Below are positions 15,623-25,429 of a stretch of 64,000 nucleotides of DNA, one piece after another. Every line of letters begins with the position of its first letter. Within the stretch, counting starts at the first letter, position 1. The stretch comes from Acidimicrobiaceae bacterium. Lineage in GTDB: Bacteria; Actinomycetota; Acidimicrobiia; Acidimicrobiales; RAAP-2. The translations under genes and the position numbers were made by a program. The notes under the pieces were generated by a model. That model did no database searches, was not told the origin of the DNA, and saw only the letters and a list, made by a program, of their open reading frames with translations. Where the stretch lies: contig PMFN01000005.1 of assembly GCA_003155135.1 (NCBI GenBank), positions 33,639-97,638 of the forward strand, in the 5' to 3' direction.

Positions 15623-18133
15623 TCAGTCGGTGGGTGCGCCGCTCCCGGCGAGCTCCATCGGCGGGGGCTGGACGCCTTCGATCGCCTGGAAGGTGAGGTG
15701 CGGCCCCTCCTCCCCGTCAACCGGGGTGGTGTCGAGGTCCACGACGATCGTCTCGCCGACGCGGAACTCCTTCCACAAGATCCGCTCGGAGAGCGGGTCC
15801 TCGACCAGCTGCTGGATGGCACGGCGCAGCGGCCGGGCACCCAGTTGCGGGTCGTAACCCTTCTCGGCGAGGTGCGCCTTGGCGGCCGTGGTCAGCTCGA
15901 GGCCGAGCCCCTGCAGCGAGAGCTGCTCGGCCGTCCGGGCGATCATGAGGTCGACGATCTCGACCACCTCGGCCCGGCTGAGTTCATGGAAGACGATGAC
16001 GTCGTCGATGCGGTTCAAGAACTCCGGGCGGAAGTGGGCCTTCAGGGCCTCGTGGACCTTGGCCTTCATCCGCTCGTAGGTGATGGCCTCGGACGTCTTG
16101 GCGAAGCCGAGGGACGACTTGCGCAGGTCGGCTGTGCCGAGGTTCGAGGTCATGATCAGCACGGTGTTCTTGAAGTCGACCGAGCGCCCCTGGGCGTCGG
16201 TGAGACGACCGTCCTCCAGGATCTGGAGGAGCGTGTTGAACACGTCGGGGTGGGCCTTTTCCACCTCGTCGAACAACACCACCGAGAAGGGCTTGCGGCG
16301 GACCGCCTCGGTCAGCTGGCCACCCTCTTCGTACCCGACGTAGCCGGGGGGCGAGCCGACGAGGCGGCTCACCGTGTGCTTTTCCATGTACTCGGACATG
16401 TCGAGCTGGATGAGGGCGTCCTCGTCGTCGAAGAGGAACTCCGCCAGCGTCTTTGCGAGCTCGGTCTTCCCCACGCCGGTCGGGCCGAGGAAGATGAACG
16501 AGCCGCTCGGGCGCTTGGGGTCCTTCAGGCCGGCCCGGGTGCGGCGGATGGCCCGCGAGAGCGCCTTCAAAGCCTCCTCCTGGCCGATGACCCGCTTGTG
16601 CAGCTCGTCCTCCATGCGCAGCAGCTTGGCCGTCTCCTCCTCGGTGAGGCGGTAGACGGGGATGCCGGTCCAGTTGGCCAGCACCTCGGCGATGACCTCC
16701 TCGTCGACCACGTCGAAGAGGTCGACGCCCTCGGCACGCCATTCGGCCTCCTGGGCCTCCTTGCGGTCCAGACGCTCCTTTTCCTGCTCGGCCAGCTTCT
16801 TCGCCTGCTCGAAGGCGCCGCGCTCGATGGCGGCCTCCTTGTCGCTGCGCAGCCGGCCGATCTCCTCTTCGAGCTTCTTGTAGTTCGGAGGGGTGGTCAT
16901 GCGGCGGATGCGCAGGCGGCTACCTGCCTCGTCGATGAGGTCGATCGCCTTGTCGGGCAGGAACCGGTCGGCCAGGTAGCGGTCGGCCAGGTTGGCCGCC
17001 GCCACGAGGGCCTGGTCGGTGATGGTGACCGCGTGGTGCGACTCGTAGCGGTCCCGCAGGCCCTTCAAGATGTCGATAGTCAGCGCCACCGACGGCTGGT
17101 CGACCTTGACCGGCTGGAACCGGCGCTCCAAGGCGGCGTCCTTCTCCAGGTGCTTGCGGTACTCGTCGAGCGTGGTGGCCCCGACGGTCTGCAGCTCGCC
17201 GCGCGCCAGCATCGGCTTGAGGATCGAGGCGGCGTCGATGGCACCCTCGGCGGCACCCGCACCCACCAGGGTGTGGAGCTCGTCGATGAACAAGATGATG
17301 TCGCCGCGCGTGCGGATCTCCTTCAGCACCTTCTTCAGGCGCTCCTCGAAGTCACCTCGGTAACGGCTGCCGGCGACGAGGGCGCCGAGGTCGAGGGTGT
17401 AGAGCTGCTTGCCGGTCAAGGTCTCGGGCACGTCGTTGGCCACGATGCGCTGGGCGAGGCCCTCGACGATGGCCGTCTTGCCGACGCCCGGCTCGCCGAT
17501 GAGGACCGGGTTGTTCTTGGTGCGGCGGGAGAGCACCTGCATGACCCGCTCGATCTCCTTCTCGCGCCCGACGACCGGGTCGAGCTTGCCGTCGCGGGCG
17601 AGCTGGGTGAGGTTGCGGCCGAACTGGTCGAGCACCGGCGAGCCGGCCGGGGTGTCCGAGGACGAGCCGGGGCCTGCGCCGACGGCCTCTTTGCCCTGGT
17701 AGCCCGACATCAGCTGGATGACCTGCTGGCGCACACGGCCGAGGTCGGCCCCGAGGCTGACCAGCACCTGGGCGGCGACGCCCTCGCCCTCACGCACGAG
17801 GCCGAGGAGCATGTGCTCGGTGCCGATGTAGCTGTGGCCGAGCTGCAGCGCCTCGCGGAGCGACAGCTCGAGGACCTTCTTCGCTCGCGGCGTGAAGGGC
17901 GGGGACCCGCTCGGGGCACTCCCGGCCATGCCGATGGTCTCTTCGACCTTCTCGCGGACCGCCTCCAAGGAGATGCCGAGCGACTCCAGCGCTTTGGCCG
18001 CGACGCCCTCACCCTCGTGGATGAGTCCTAGCAATATGTGTTCCGTGCCGATGAAGCTGTGGTTGAGCAGGCGAGCTTCCTCCTGCGCCAACACCAGCAC
18101 TCGTCGTGCTCGGTCGGTGAAGCGTTCGAACAC
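15623..18133 (-). CDS. clpC: ATP-dependent Clp protease ATPase subunit ClpC
   Basis: An 836-residue Hsp100 unfoldase that feeds substrates to ClpP. It has a double ClpN domain (about 1-150), AAA module 1 with Walker [14 protein letters not shown], the UVR-containing middle domain (about 410-460), AAA module 2 with [12 protein letters not shown] and Walker [11 protein letters not shown], and the C-terminal D2-small domain. The GTG at 18133 gives the canonical start [10 protein letters not shown] and has GGAGG upstream; the longer frame to 18244 has no support. Very high conservation makes the identification secure. It is divergent from the polyprenyl synthase gene. Confidence 0.97.
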   Translation of the reverse strand: MFERFTDRARRVLVLAQEEARLLNHSFIGTEHILLGLIHEGEGVAAKALESLGISLEAVREKVEETIGMAGSAPSGSPPFTPRAKKVLELSLREALQLGHSYIGTEHMLLGLVREGEGVAAQVLVSLGADLGRVRQQVIQLMSGYQGKEAVGAGPGSSSDTPAGSPVLDQFGRNLTQLARDGKLDPVVGREKEIERVMQVLSRRTKNNPVLIGEPGVGKTAIVEGLAQRIVANDVPETLTGKQLYTLDLGALVAGSRYRGDFEERLKKVLKEIRTRGDIILFIDELHTLVGAGAAEGAIDAASILKPMLARGELQTVGATTLDEYRKHLEKDAALERRFQPVKVDQPSVALTIDILKGLRDRYESHHAVTITDQALVAAANLADRYLADRFLPDKAIDLIDEAGSRLRIRRMTTPPNYKKLEEEIGRLRSDKEAAIERGAFEQAKKLAEQEKERLDRKEAQEAEWRAEGVDLFDVVDEEVIAEVLANWTGIPVYRLTEEETAKLLRMEDELHKRVIGQEEALKALSRAIRRTRAGLKDPKRPSGSFIFLGPTGVGKTELAKTLAEFLFDDEDALIQLDMSEYMEKHTVSRLVGSPPGYVGYEEGGQLTEAVRRKPFSVVLFDEVEKAHPDVFNTLLQILEDGRLTDAQGRSVDFKNTVLIMTSNLGTADLRKSSLGFAKTSEAITYERMKAKVHEALKAHFRPEFLNRIDDVIVFHELSRAEVVEIVDLMIARTAEQLSLQGLGLELTTAAKAHLAEKGYDPQLGARPLRRAIQQLVEDPLSERILWKEFRVGETIVVDLDTTPVDGEEGPHLTFQAIEGVQPPPMELAGSGAPTD

Positions 18134-18272
18134 GTGACCGCCTCCGTCTGGCTCGTGCCTATTGGCAGAGAGTGTATCGGGCCGGTCCCCCCAACCGGCC
18201 GCACACCGTGAGGCCGTGCCTTCGGGGTCGGCGAGCTGATGCATCGGTTGTCACACCATGGCCCCCAGCGCC

Positions 18273-18278
18273 TATCGT
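18273..18278 (+). promoter_or_regulatory. -10 element for polyprenyl synthase gene
   Basis: TATCGT eight bases before the GTG at 18287, with no ribosome binding site between them; likely another leaderless start. Confidence 0.45.
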
Positions 18279-18286
18279 GCCTAGGA

Positions 18287-19261
18287 GTGAATCCTCTGGC
18301 GGCTCTGGGCCTCGCCCCTCTCGAGCAGGACATGCTCCGTCTCGAGCCCCTGCTCTCGACCTCGGTCGTGACCGGTGACGGGTTCTTGGACGAGGTCACC
18401 ACCCATCTGATCGCGGCCGGCGGGAAGCGCCTGCGGCCCATGCTGGCCCTGGCGTCGGCGACCGGCGGGCGCCGTGCGGCCACCCAAGAGGACCTCTTGG
18501 GTGGTGTCGCCGTCGAGCTGGTGCACCTCGCGTCCCTCTACCACGACGACGTCATCGACGAGGCCACCGTCCGCCGCAACGTGGAGTCCGTGAACAGCCG
18601 CTTCGGCAACCTCGTCGCCATTGTGGCGGGCGATTACCTCTTGGCGCGCTCGGCTGCCATCGCAGCGGGGCTCGGCACCGAGATCGCCGGACTGCTCGCC
18701 ACCACTTTGGGCGAGCTGTGCCAGGGGCAGGTGGCCGAGGTGCGCTCCGCCTTCCAGACCAGCCGCACCAAGGAGGACTACTTCTCCGCCATCGCCGGCA
18801 AGACCGCCGCACTCATGGCCTGCTCGTGCCGCATCGGCGCGCTCACCGGCGGCCTGCCGCGCACCGAGGTCGATGCCTTCACGACCTTCGGGCAGTGCCT
18901 GGGCATGGTCTTCCAGCTGCGTGACGACGTCTTGGACATCGTGGCGGTCGAAGGTGAACTCGGCAAGCCCGCCGGCCAGGACCTTGCCGAGGGCATCTAC
19001 ACCCTGCCGGTACTGCTCGCCCTCGAGGACCCCGACGTGGGCCGTGAGCTCGGCCCGCTCCTCGGCCACCCCCTCGGCCAGCCCGAGCGGGACAAAGCAC
19101 GCGAGATCGTGGCCGGCTCGACCGCCATCGCCCAGACCGTCGCCGTCGGGCGCGCCTTCGCCACCCGGGCGACCGAGGCCACCGCCGGGCTCGCCTCGCC
19201 CGAGCTCTCGACCGGGTTCTGCAACCTCACCGACTCGCTCTTCGTCGACCTCCCCGGCTGA
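18287..19261 (+). CDS. Polyprenyl diphosphate synthase
   Basis: A trans-prenyltransferase of about 324 residues that chains isopentenyl diphosphate units for menaquinone side chains or carriers. GGKRLRPML, the first Asp-rich motif region (HLASLYHDDVIDEA) with DDVID, the GDYLLARS segment, and the second Asp-rich motif QLRDDVLDI are present. Product length (hepta-, octa- or nonaprenyl) cannot be read reliably. The start is taken as GTG 18287, with a TATCGT element eight bases upstream and no ribosome site; an in-frame ATG at 18239 is less likely. A strong hairpin follows the stop. Confidence 0.9.
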   Translation: MNPLAALGLAPLEQDMLRLEPLLSTSVVTGDGFLDEVTTHLIAAGGKRLRPMLALASATGGRRAATQEDLLGGVAVELVHLASLYHDDVIDEATVRRNVESVNSRFGNLVAIVAGDYLLARSAAIAAGLGTEIAGLLATTLGELCQGQVAEVRSAFQTSRTKEDYFSAIAGKTAALMACSCRIGALTGGLPRTEVDAFTTFGQCLGMVFQLRDDVLDIVAVEGELGKPAGQDLAEGIYTLPVLLALEDPDVGRELGPLLGHPLGQPERDKAREIVAGSTAIAQTVAVGRAFATRATEATAGLASPELSTGFCNLTDSLFVDLPG

Positions 19262-19279
19262 GGCCGGGGCCCGGACGCG

Positions 19280-19307
19280 CTCCGGCCCGGCGGATGCCGG
19301 GCCGGAG
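19280..19307. terminator. Hairpin after polyprenyl synthase gene
   Basis: A perfect 12-bp GC stem (19280-19291 with 19296-19307) and a four-base loop, 18 bases after the plus-strand stop and before the convergent small secreted gene's stop. There is no T-tract, so it would be a non-classical terminator serving both directions. Confidence 0.6.
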
Positions 19308-19329
19308 ACTGCGAGGTGAGCTCAGGCGC

Positions 19330-19671
19330 TCAGCTTGTGGCGGTCGGTCCTGACGTCGAGCCACCCGGGCAGGCCGCAGCCACCTTGCCCTCGACCTTGG
19401 TCTCGAAGGCCTGGACCTTCGAGATGCGGTTCGCGATGTTCTTCGCCCGCTGGGTCCTGCCCTTGGCGCTGGCGGCCGCCTCGCGGGCCTGGGCCTTGGG
19501 CAGCCACGTCGAGACCTTGGTCTCGAGCGCCGAGAGACGGGCCTCGGCCCTGGTGCAGTTGACCTGGTGCGCGGGGGTGGGCGTGGAGGTGGTAGCGGCC
19601 GAGGCGACGCCGACCGAGCCGAGAGCGACCGCTCCGGTGAGTGCGACACCGGTGAGGAGCTTGGCGAACAT
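19330..19671 (-). CDS. Small secreted coiled-coil-like protein
   Basis: A 113-residue hypothetical protein. It has a clear Sec signal peptide: MFAKLL, a hydrophobic core (about 5-22), and an ASA-A cleavage site near residue 26. The mature part is Lys/Arg/Ala-rich and helical (EARLSALETKV, RAKNIANRISKV), with one cysteine near each end (NCTRAE and AACPGG) that could form a disulfide, and a Ser/Thr-rich tail. No family is recognised. The ATG at 19671 has an AAAGGA site. It is followed by a convergent hairpin and preceded by coaX transcribed the same way. Confidence 0.7.
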   Translation of the reverse strand: MFAKLLTGVALTGAVALGSVGVASAATTSTPTPAHQVNCTRAEARLSALETKVSTWLPKAQAREAAASAKGRTQRAKNIANRISKVQAFETKVEGKVAAACPGGSTSGPTATS

Positions 19672-19778
19672 GGGATTCCTTTCGGTTGGTGAACAGTGCC
19701 CGCCGTTGCGGGTGCACCACTGTTCTCCCACGGCCAGATGTGGAACCGGTGAGCCACCTATGAGCAAAGTGTGAGGCT

Positions 19779-20621
19779 TCAGGGCGAGACGTTTCGCTCG
19801 TAGACGATGCGCAGCCCGTGAAGGGTCAACCAGGGTTCCACGTGCTGGATCGAGCTGGCGAACGGTGAGATGAGGGGTGCCAGGCCGCCGGTGGCGACGA
19901 CCGCGGCGGTGCCGAGCACCTCCATGAAGCGCGAGCAGAGGCCGTCCACCTGGGCACCGAAGCCGTAGAGCGTTCCCGACTGGATGGACTCGACGGTCGA
20001 ACGCCCGATGACGCCGCGCGGGGCGACCAGCTCGACATGGCGGAGGGCCGCCGCGTGCTGGAAGAGCGCCTCCAAGCTGATGGCCACCCCCGGGGTGATG
20101 GCCCCGCCGAGGTACTCGCCGACCGAGGAGATGGCGTCGAAGGTGGTGGCGGTGCCGAGGTCGACGACGATGCACGGGCCGCCGAAGAGCTCGAAGGCGC
20201 CCACCGCGTTGGCCACGCGGTCGGCGCCGACCTCTTTCGGGTTGTCGTAGAGGATCGGCATGCCGCTGCGCACCCCCGGGCCGAGCACCACGCAGGGCTT
20301 GGTGGCGAACCACCGTGCCGCCATCTGGCGCAGCTCGCCGGTGACCGAGGGCACCGAGGAGGACACGGCCATGCCGCTGACCGAGGTGGCGATGTCGAGG
20401 CCCTCGAGGTCAAGCAGCTGGGTGAACAGGACGGCGAGCTCATCGGGGGTTCGGCTGGGGACCGTCGAGAGTCGCCAGCGGTAGGTGAGCCCGCGGGACG
20501 GCTGGTCCTCGAAGGCGATGCCGAAGCCGACGTCGGCGGAGGGGACGGCCGCATCGTCACCACCGAGGTCGTAGAGGCCGATGACCGTCTCGGTGTTGCC
20601 GACATCGATGGCGAGCAGCAT
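19779..20621 (-). CDS. coaX: Type III pantothenate kinase
   Basis: A 280-residue ASKHA-fold kinase that phosphorylates pantothenate in coenzyme A synthesis and, unlike CoaA, is not feedback-inhibited by CoA. The phosphate loop LLAIDVGNTETVIGL is at the N-terminus, followed by GADRVANAVGAF and DLGTATTFDAI (second Asp), and the TGGLAP adenosine segment near the C-terminus. The ATG at 20621 directly follows the nadC TGA. It closes the panC-nadB-nadC-coaX run, placing the kinase in one transcript with panC, which makes its substrate. Confidence 0.95.
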   Translation of the reverse strand: MLLAIDVGNTETVIGLYDLGGDDAAVPSADVGFGIAFEDQPSRGLTYRWRLSTVPSRTPDELAVLFTQLLDLEGLDIATSVSGMAVSSSVPSVTGELRQMAARWFATKPCVVLGPGVRSGMPILYDNPKEVGADRVANAVGAFELFGGPCIVVDLGTATTFDAISSVGEYLGGAITPGVAISLEALFQHAAALRHVELVAPRGVIGRSTVESIQSGTLYGFGAQVDGLCSRFMEVLGTAAVVATGGLAPLISPFASSIQHVEPWLTLHGLRIVYERNVSP

Positions 20622-21503
20622 TCAGCCGTCCCCTTCGACGAGGTCGAGGCCGAGGTCGAGTACGGCCACCGAGTGGGTGAGCGCGCCGACCGAGATGAGG
20701 TCGACCCCGACGGCCGCGTAGAGTGGTGCGCGCTCCAAGCTCACCCGGCCCGAGACCTCGAGCAGTGGCGGCGAGGCGGGCTCGATCCGGTGGACCAGCG
20801 CCACGCACTCGGCCACCTCCTCGGGGCTCATGTTGTCGAGCAGCAGCACGGTGGCACGGGCCCGCGTGGCCTCGTCCACCTGCTGCAACGACTCGCACTC
20901 GACCTCGACCATGCGACCGGGCCACAGCGAGCGAGCCCTCGACACCGCCTCGGTGATGCCGAGGGCGCCCAGATGGTTGTCCTTGATCAGCACCGCGTCG
21001 GACAGTGAGGCCCGGTGGTTGTTCCCGCCGCCGGCGCGCACGGCCGCCTTCTCGAGGGCGCGCAGCCCCGGCGTCGTCTTCCTGGTGTCGAGGATGCGCA
21101 CGCGCGGGTCGACGGCGCGCACGGCGGCCACGTAGGCAGCGGTCAGCGTGGCGACCCCCGAGAGATGACCGAGGAAGTTGAGGGCAGTGCGCTCAGCGGT
21201 GAGGATGGCCCGAAGCTCTCCCGAGACGGTGGCCACCACGTCGCCGGGGGCGACCGCTGCGCCGTCGGGCCGCCGCCAGTCCACCTTCAGGTCGGGGCCG
21301 ACACGGGCGAAGGCCGTCTCGGCGCACCACTGCCCAGCGATCACGCCCGGCTCACGCGCGGCGATGACCAGGTGACCCTGCGCTGCGGGGTCGAGAAGCG
21401 AGGCCGTGAGGTCCCCGAGCGGCAGCAGGTCCTCGGCCAGGGCCCGGTCGACCGCGTCGTCGACGGCGGCACGCGGCGGGTACGGCGGGGCGGGGAGCGT
21501 CAC
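20622..21503 (-). CDS. nadC: Nicotinate-nucleotide pyrophosphorylase (quinolinate phosphoribosyltransferase)
   Basis: A 293-residue enzyme that converts quinolinate and PRPP to nicotinate mononucleotide in de novo NAD synthesis. The ALAEDL...GDLTAS start, the phosphoribosyl-binding RILDTRKTTPGLR, the GGGNNHRASLSD loop with KDNHL, and VEVECESL are all typical. The GTG at 21503 overlaps the nadB stop as GTGA. No nadA (quinolinate synthase) is adjacent, so the third gene of the pathway lies elsewhere. Confidence 0.95.
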   Translation of the reverse strand: MTLPAPPYPPRAAVDDAVDRALAEDLLPLGDLTASLLDPAAQGHLVIAAREPGVIAGQWCAETAFARVGPDLKVDWRRPDGAAVAPGDVVATVSGELRAILTAERTALNFLGHLSGVATLTAAYVAAVRAVDPRVRILDTRKTTPGLRALEKAAVRAGGGNNHRASLSDAVLIKDNHLGALGITEAVSRARSLWPGRMVEVECESLQQVDEATRARATVLLLDNMSPEEVAECVALVHRIEPASPPLLEVSGRVSLERAPLYAAVGVDLISVGALTHSVAVLDLGLDLVEGDG

Positions 21504-23146
21504 GGGAGCGCCTGCGGCTCGTCGGGCACGGCGTTGTGCACCAGCCGGAGGCGCCAGGCGGGATCGCGCTCGGGGAAGTCGGCGCGCGAGTGCGAGCCCC
21601 TCGACTCCTGGCGTTGCCAGGCGGACGCCAGCAGTGCGCCCGCCACGGTGACGAGGTTGACCAGTTCACCGGCGTCGACCTCGCCGCTCCCCTCGGCGGC
21701 CACCTCGGCGGCCACCAGCTCCACCGCCTCGGTGGCGCGCGCCAGGGAGTCGGCCGTGCGCACCACGCCGGCTCCGGCGGTCATCGCCCGCTGCAGGCGG
21801 TCGCGGGCTTTCTCCACATCCAGGCCGCCCCGCGACCCACCCGGTGTGAGCCGAGGCCACTCGATGCGTCGGACCGCACGGCCCACGATCAGCTCGGGCC
21901 CGTGGTCGGGGCCGAGCACGGATCGCATGGCACCGGTCGCCTGGGCGCCGACTGCGCCCTGCGCGATGCGCTCAGCCGCCCGGGCGCCGAAGACCATGCC
22001 CTCGAGCAACGAGTTCGACGCCAGCCGGTTGGCCCCGTGGACGCCGCTGCAGGCCACCTCCCCGGCGGCCCAGAGCCCCGGCAGGGTCGTCGCGCCCACA
22101 AGGTCTGTCACGACGCCCCCCGAGAGGTGGTGGGCGGCGGGGGCGATCGGGAGCCAGTCGGTCGCCGGGTCGAGGCCGATGGCCCGCAACGACCCGTCGA
22201 TGGTCGGGAATCGCAGCGAGAACTCCTCGAGGCCGGTGGCGTCGAGCCAGAGGTGCTCGACGCCCTGGGCCGCCATGGTGGCGGCCATCGCCCGGCTGAC
22301 CACGTCGCGCGGGGCGAGCTCGTCGACGAAGCGCTCGCCGCGCGAGTCGCGCACGAGCGCACCGTGGCCCCGCAGCGCCTCGGAAAGCAGCGGGCGCGGC
22401 ATGGCCGGGTGGTGGAGCGCCGTCGGGTGGAACTGCATGAACTCGACGTCGGCCACCGCCGCCCCGGCGCGCAGCGCCATGGCGATGCCGTCGCCGCTCG
22501 CCTCTTTTGGGTTGGTGGTGACCGAGTACAGCTGGCCGGCGCCGCCGGTGGCGAGAAGGACGTTGGCGGCGCGCACTTCGACAACCTCGCCGGCGGGGGT
22601 GCGGGCCAACACCCCGGCGCAGCGTCCGGCCTCGACGAGCAGGTCGAGCGCGAACCATCCCTCGAGCACGGCGCCGGCCGAGGCCCAGGTCGCCTCCACG
22701 AGGGCCCGCTCCACCTCGGCCCCGGTGGCCGCGCCACCGGCGTGGACGACGCGGTGGCGGGAGTGGCCGCCCTCCCGGGCAAGGGAGAGGTCACCCGAGA
22801 GCTCACGGTCGAACTCCGCCCCGAGGGCGATGAGCTCGTTCACGCGCGCCGGGCCCTCGTCGACCAGCACGCGCACCGCGTCGACGTCGCAGAGCCCCGC
22901 CCCGGCGGCCAGGGTGTCGGCCAAGTGCAGGTCGGTCGAGTCCTCGTCCCCGCCGAGGACGGCCGCCACCCCGCCCTGGGCCCAGCGGGTCGCCGACTCG
23001 GAGAGCTCGCCCTTGGTGAGGACCCCGACGGCGAAGCGGGGGTGTGCGCTGTGCTCGGCGAGGCGCACCGCAGCCGAGAGGCCGGCGACACCGCTGCCGA
23101 GGACCAAGACGTCGAAGGGCCCCAGGGGCCCGCTCGGCGTGTTCAC
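21500..23146 (-). CDS. nadB: L-aspartate oxidase
   Basis: A 548-residue FAD flavoenzyme that oxidises L-aspartate to iminoaspartate, the first step of NAD synthesis. The dinucleotide-binding GSGVAGLSAAVRLAEH lies at the N-terminus, followed by SATRWAQGGVAA, the active-site HHLSGGVVTD segment with the catalytic Arg downstream, and the GEVACSGVHGANRLASNSLLE signature of the succinate dehydrogenase/fumarate reductase flavoprotein superfamily. The GTG at 23146 overlaps panC by four bases. Helical C-terminal domain present. Confidence 0.94.
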   Translation of the reverse strand: MNTPSGPLGPFDVLVLGSGVAGLSAAVRLAEHSAHPRFAVGVLTKGELSESATRWAQGGVAAVLGGDEDSTDLHLADTLAAGAGLCDVDAVRVLVDEGPARVNELIALGAEFDRELSGDLSLAREGGHSRHRVVHAGGAATGAEVERALVEATWASAGAVLEGWFALDLLVEAGRCAGVLARTPAGEVVEVRAANVLLATGGAGQLYSVTTNPKEASGDGIAMALRAGAAVADVEFMQFHPTALHHPAMPRPLLSEALRGHGALVRDSRGERFVDELAPRDVVSRAMAATMAAQGVEHLWLDATGLEEFSLRFPTIDGSLRAIGLDPATDWLPIAPAAHHLSGGVVTDLVGATTLPGLWAAGEVACSGVHGANRLASNSLLEGMVFGARAAERIAQGAVGAQATGAMRSVLGPDHGPELIVGRAVRRIEWPRLTPGGSRGGLDVEKARDRLQRAMTAGAGVVRTADSLARATEAVELVAAEVAAEGSGEVDAGELVNLVTVAGALLASAWQRQESRGSHSRADFPERDPAWRLRLVHNAVPDEPQALP

Positions 23147-24048
23147 CGGGAGGTGGCGCCGGCCGCGGCGCTCGGCACGAGTGCGCCCACCGACAGCGCC
23201 GGTGCGTTGTCGATGAGCCGCACCGCACCGACCGAGGCGGCCACGAGCAGGCGCAGCGGCCTTTCAGTGTCGAGCCGCTCGGGGACGTGGAGGTCCTCGG
23301 CGTCGACGACGGCCGCGTAGTCGAGGACGACCGGTGAGCCGGGCGCCAGCGCGCCTGCCATGCGGCGGGCGACGACGGCTGGCTCTTGCTCGCCCTCGTC
23401 GAGCGCCGCCTGGCCCGCCGACAGGATCTCGGGGAGCGCCAGGGCGGCCCGGCGGTCCTCGGCGCCCAGCAGGACGTTGCGGCTCGAGAGGGCGAGACCG
23501 TCGGCATCGCGGACGATCGGGCAGCCCACCACCTCCACCTCGAAGGACAGGTCGGCGACCAGTCGTCGCACGACGCACAGCTGCTGGTAGTCCTTCTCGC
23601 CGAAGTAGGCCCGGCAAGGGCCGGCGAGGGCGAAGAGCTTGGCCACCACGGTGGCCACCCCGTCGAAGTGACCGGGACGCGACGCCCCCTCCCACAGGGA
23701 GCCGACACCGCCCACCACGAGGGAGGTGGCTCTCGGCTCGGGCCACCCGGGCCACATCTCCTCGACGCTCGGCGCGAAGACCACCGACGCGCCGGAGGCC
23801 CGGGCACCCTCGAGGTCGGTGTCGAGGGTGCGCGGGTAGCGGTCGAGGTCGGTGGCCTCGCCGAACTGCAGCGGGTTGACGAAGATGCTCACGACGACGA
23901 GGTCGCACTCGGCTGCGGCCCGCTCGATGAGCGAGGCGTGGCCCGCGTGCAGTGCGCCCATGGTCGGCACCAGCCCGACGCTTCGACCCAGGCTGCGGGC
24001 GCCGTGCAACACCGCACGCAGCCGCGCGGCCCGAGTGACGATCTCCAT
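23143..24048 (-). CDS. panC: Pantothenate synthetase
   Basis: A 301-residue ATP-dependent ligase joining pantoate and beta-alanine. The nucleotidyl-transferase HIGH-type motif is GALHAGH in PTMGALHAGHASLI, with FVNPLQF, YFGEKDYQQL and the KMSKS-like LSSRNVLL. The ATG at 24048 lies two bases after the stop of the DUF2520 gene. In many actinobacteria panC is followed by panD, which supplies beta-alanine; here the next gene is nadB and panD is absent from the window. Confidence 0.95.
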   Translation of the reverse strand: MEIVTRAARLRAVLHGARSLGRSVGLVPTMGALHAGHASLIERAAAECDLVVVSIFVNPLQFGEATDLDRYPRTLDTDLEGARASGASVVFAPSVEEMWPGWPEPRATSLVVGGVGSLWEGASRPGHFDGVATVVAKLFALAGPCRAYFGEKDYQQLCVVRRLVADLSFEVEVVGCPIVRDADGLALSSRNVLLGAEDRRAALALPEILSAGQAALDEGEQEPAVVARRMAGALAPGSPVVLDYAAVVDAEDLHVPERLDTERPLRLLVAASVGAVRLIDNAPALSVGALVPSAAAGATSR

Positions 24049-24050
24049 GC

Positions 24051-24890
24051 TCAGCCGACCGTGACGCCGACGCGCACCGAGGTGGCGCCGATCCCGCCGG
24101 GAACGCGCACCTCGGGGACGTCGTCGATCTCCTCGGCCCCGACCTCCTCGGGCGCCAACCCCGCGTCGGGCACGACGGCGGCCGGTGTGTCGGCGGCCAG
24201 CTGGAGGGCGAGGCCGACGCCGGCGCTGTAGGGGGAGCGCTCCTCGTCGGCCAGGGCTGCGAGGTGGCGCTCGAGCGTGGACCAGTCCCCACGCACCGCG
24301 GGGCCGGTGAGGGCCCGCCGTGGGCCGAGGTGGGCGACGTCGTCGAGGGCGGCCTGGGTGAGGCCGAGGAAGGCCTCGAGACCGAGGCCGGCCGAAGCGG
24401 CGACCCGCTCGACCTGGCCGAGGAGGGCGACGACATGGTTCGAGGCGATGCACGCGGCCGCGTGGTAGATGGCGCGGTCCGCGTCGTCGACGACGACCGG
24501 CCGCCCACCGAGGGCGAGGGCCATGTCGGTGGCGACCGGGTCACCGGCCACGGCGAACGTGATGCCCGAGGCCAGCCGGGCGGCGCCGGTGTCGGGGTCG
24601 GGCAGCGGCGTGAGCGGGTGAAGCGCCCCCCGTCGCTGGTGCGGCGCCAGCACGTCGAGGCCGAGCGATCCCGAGAGGTGGACCACAGCGACGGCGGGGT
24701 CGGGTTCGAGGGCGGCGGCCACGTCAGCCACGGCGTCGTCGGGCGTGGCGATCACCACGGCGTCGACACCCGCAGCCATGTGCCGCTCGGCGCGGCCCAT
24801 CAGGCTGGTTTGCCACCCGGCTCGCTCGAGTGCGATGGCAAGGGAACGGCCGGCCCTCCCGGGGCCGATGATCCGTACGGTCCTTTGCAC
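24051..24890 (-). CDS. Rossmann-fold/DUF2520 dehydrogenase-like protein
   Basis: A 279-residue NAD(P)-binding protein with an N-terminal GPGRAGRSLAIAL nucleotide loop, a VVIATPDDAV strand-turn, the HPLTPLPD segment, and a C-terminal all-helical DUF2520 domain (AACIASNHVVALL, about 165-260). The family resembles 6-phosphogluconate dehydrogenase and P5C reductase folds and is regularly found next to panC in actinobacteria, where a ketopantoate-reductase (PanE) role has been suggested; activity here is inference. GTG 24890 has an AAGGAGG site close upstream. It lies between folK and panC. Confidence 0.82.
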   Translation of the reverse strand: MQRTVRIIGPGRAGRSLAIALERAGWQTSLMGRAERHMAAGVDAVVIATPDDAVADVAAALEPDPAVAVVHLSGSLGLDVLAPHQRRGALHPLTPLPDPDTGAARLASGITFAVAGDPVATDMALALGGRPVVVDDADRAIYHAAACIASNHVVALLGQVERVAASAGLGLEAFLGLTQAALDDVAHLGPRRALTGPAVRGDWSTLERHLAALADEERSPYSAGVGLALQLAADTPAAVVPDAGLAPEEVGAEEIDDVPEVRVPGGIGATSVRVGVTVG

Positions 24891-24948
24891 CTGTCCTCCT
24901 TCGGCGTTCCAGCCCCAATGGGTGCCGGTCGCCTTCAGCAGCAGTTGG

Positions 24949-25416
24949 TCAGAGTGTACCCACGACCTCGACCTCACCACCAGCAGCGGCCAGGGCTGCG
25001 GCGTCCACGAGGTCGGGGGCGAGCTCGGCCAGGGGTGCGAGGACGAACCGTCGCTCCCACATCCGGGGGTGCGGCACGACCAGGTCGGCGTTGGCGACCC
25101 GCTCCCCGTCGATATAGAGGACGTCGGCGTCGAGGGTCCTCGGCCCGAACCGGACGGTTCGCACGCGTGCGGCGTCGGCCTCGAGCTCAAAGCAGCGCTC
25201 GAGCAGGCGCCGGGCGGGGTCGTTGGTCTCGAGCTCGACGACCAGGTTGAGGAAGCGACCCTGCTCGGGCCCGCCCACGGGCTCGGTCTCGTACACCGAG
25301 GACACGGCGGCGACGTCGCCGCCCGCCCCGAGCAGCTCGACCCCCCGGCGCAGGAGCCCGAGGCGGTCACCGAGGTTGGAGCCGAGCCCGAGGAACGCCC
25401 GGCGCTCCCCGCTCAC
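24949..25416 (-). CDS. folK: 2-amino-4-hydroxy-6-hydroxymethyldihydropteridine pyrophosphokinase
   Basis: A 155-residue HPPK that transfers pyrophosphate from ATP to the pterin before FolP. It starts FLGLGSNLGDR, has the FLNLVVELET core, the metal-binding RTLDADVLYIDG (two catalytic aspartates) and the PHPRMWERRFVLAPLAELAPD signature. The GTG at 25416 lies 13 bases after the folB stop, in the standard actinobacterial folP-folB-folK order. Confidence 0.95.
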   Translation of the reverse strand: MSGERRAFLGLGSNLGDRLGLLRRGVELLGAGGDVAAVSSVYETEPVGGPEQGRFLNLVVELETNDPARRLLERCFELEADAARVRTVRFGPRTLDADVLYIDGERVANADLVVPHPRMWERRFVLAPLAELAPDLVDAAALAAAGGEVEVVGTL

Positions 25417-25429
25417 CGGCGGAGCACCT

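Noticed and set aside
15617..18031. 804-residue open frame on the plus strand opposite clpC
   Set aside because: A shadow of the highly conserved clpC gene; its composition (runs of E, L, V, R, D) is that of an antisense frame in GC-rich DNA.
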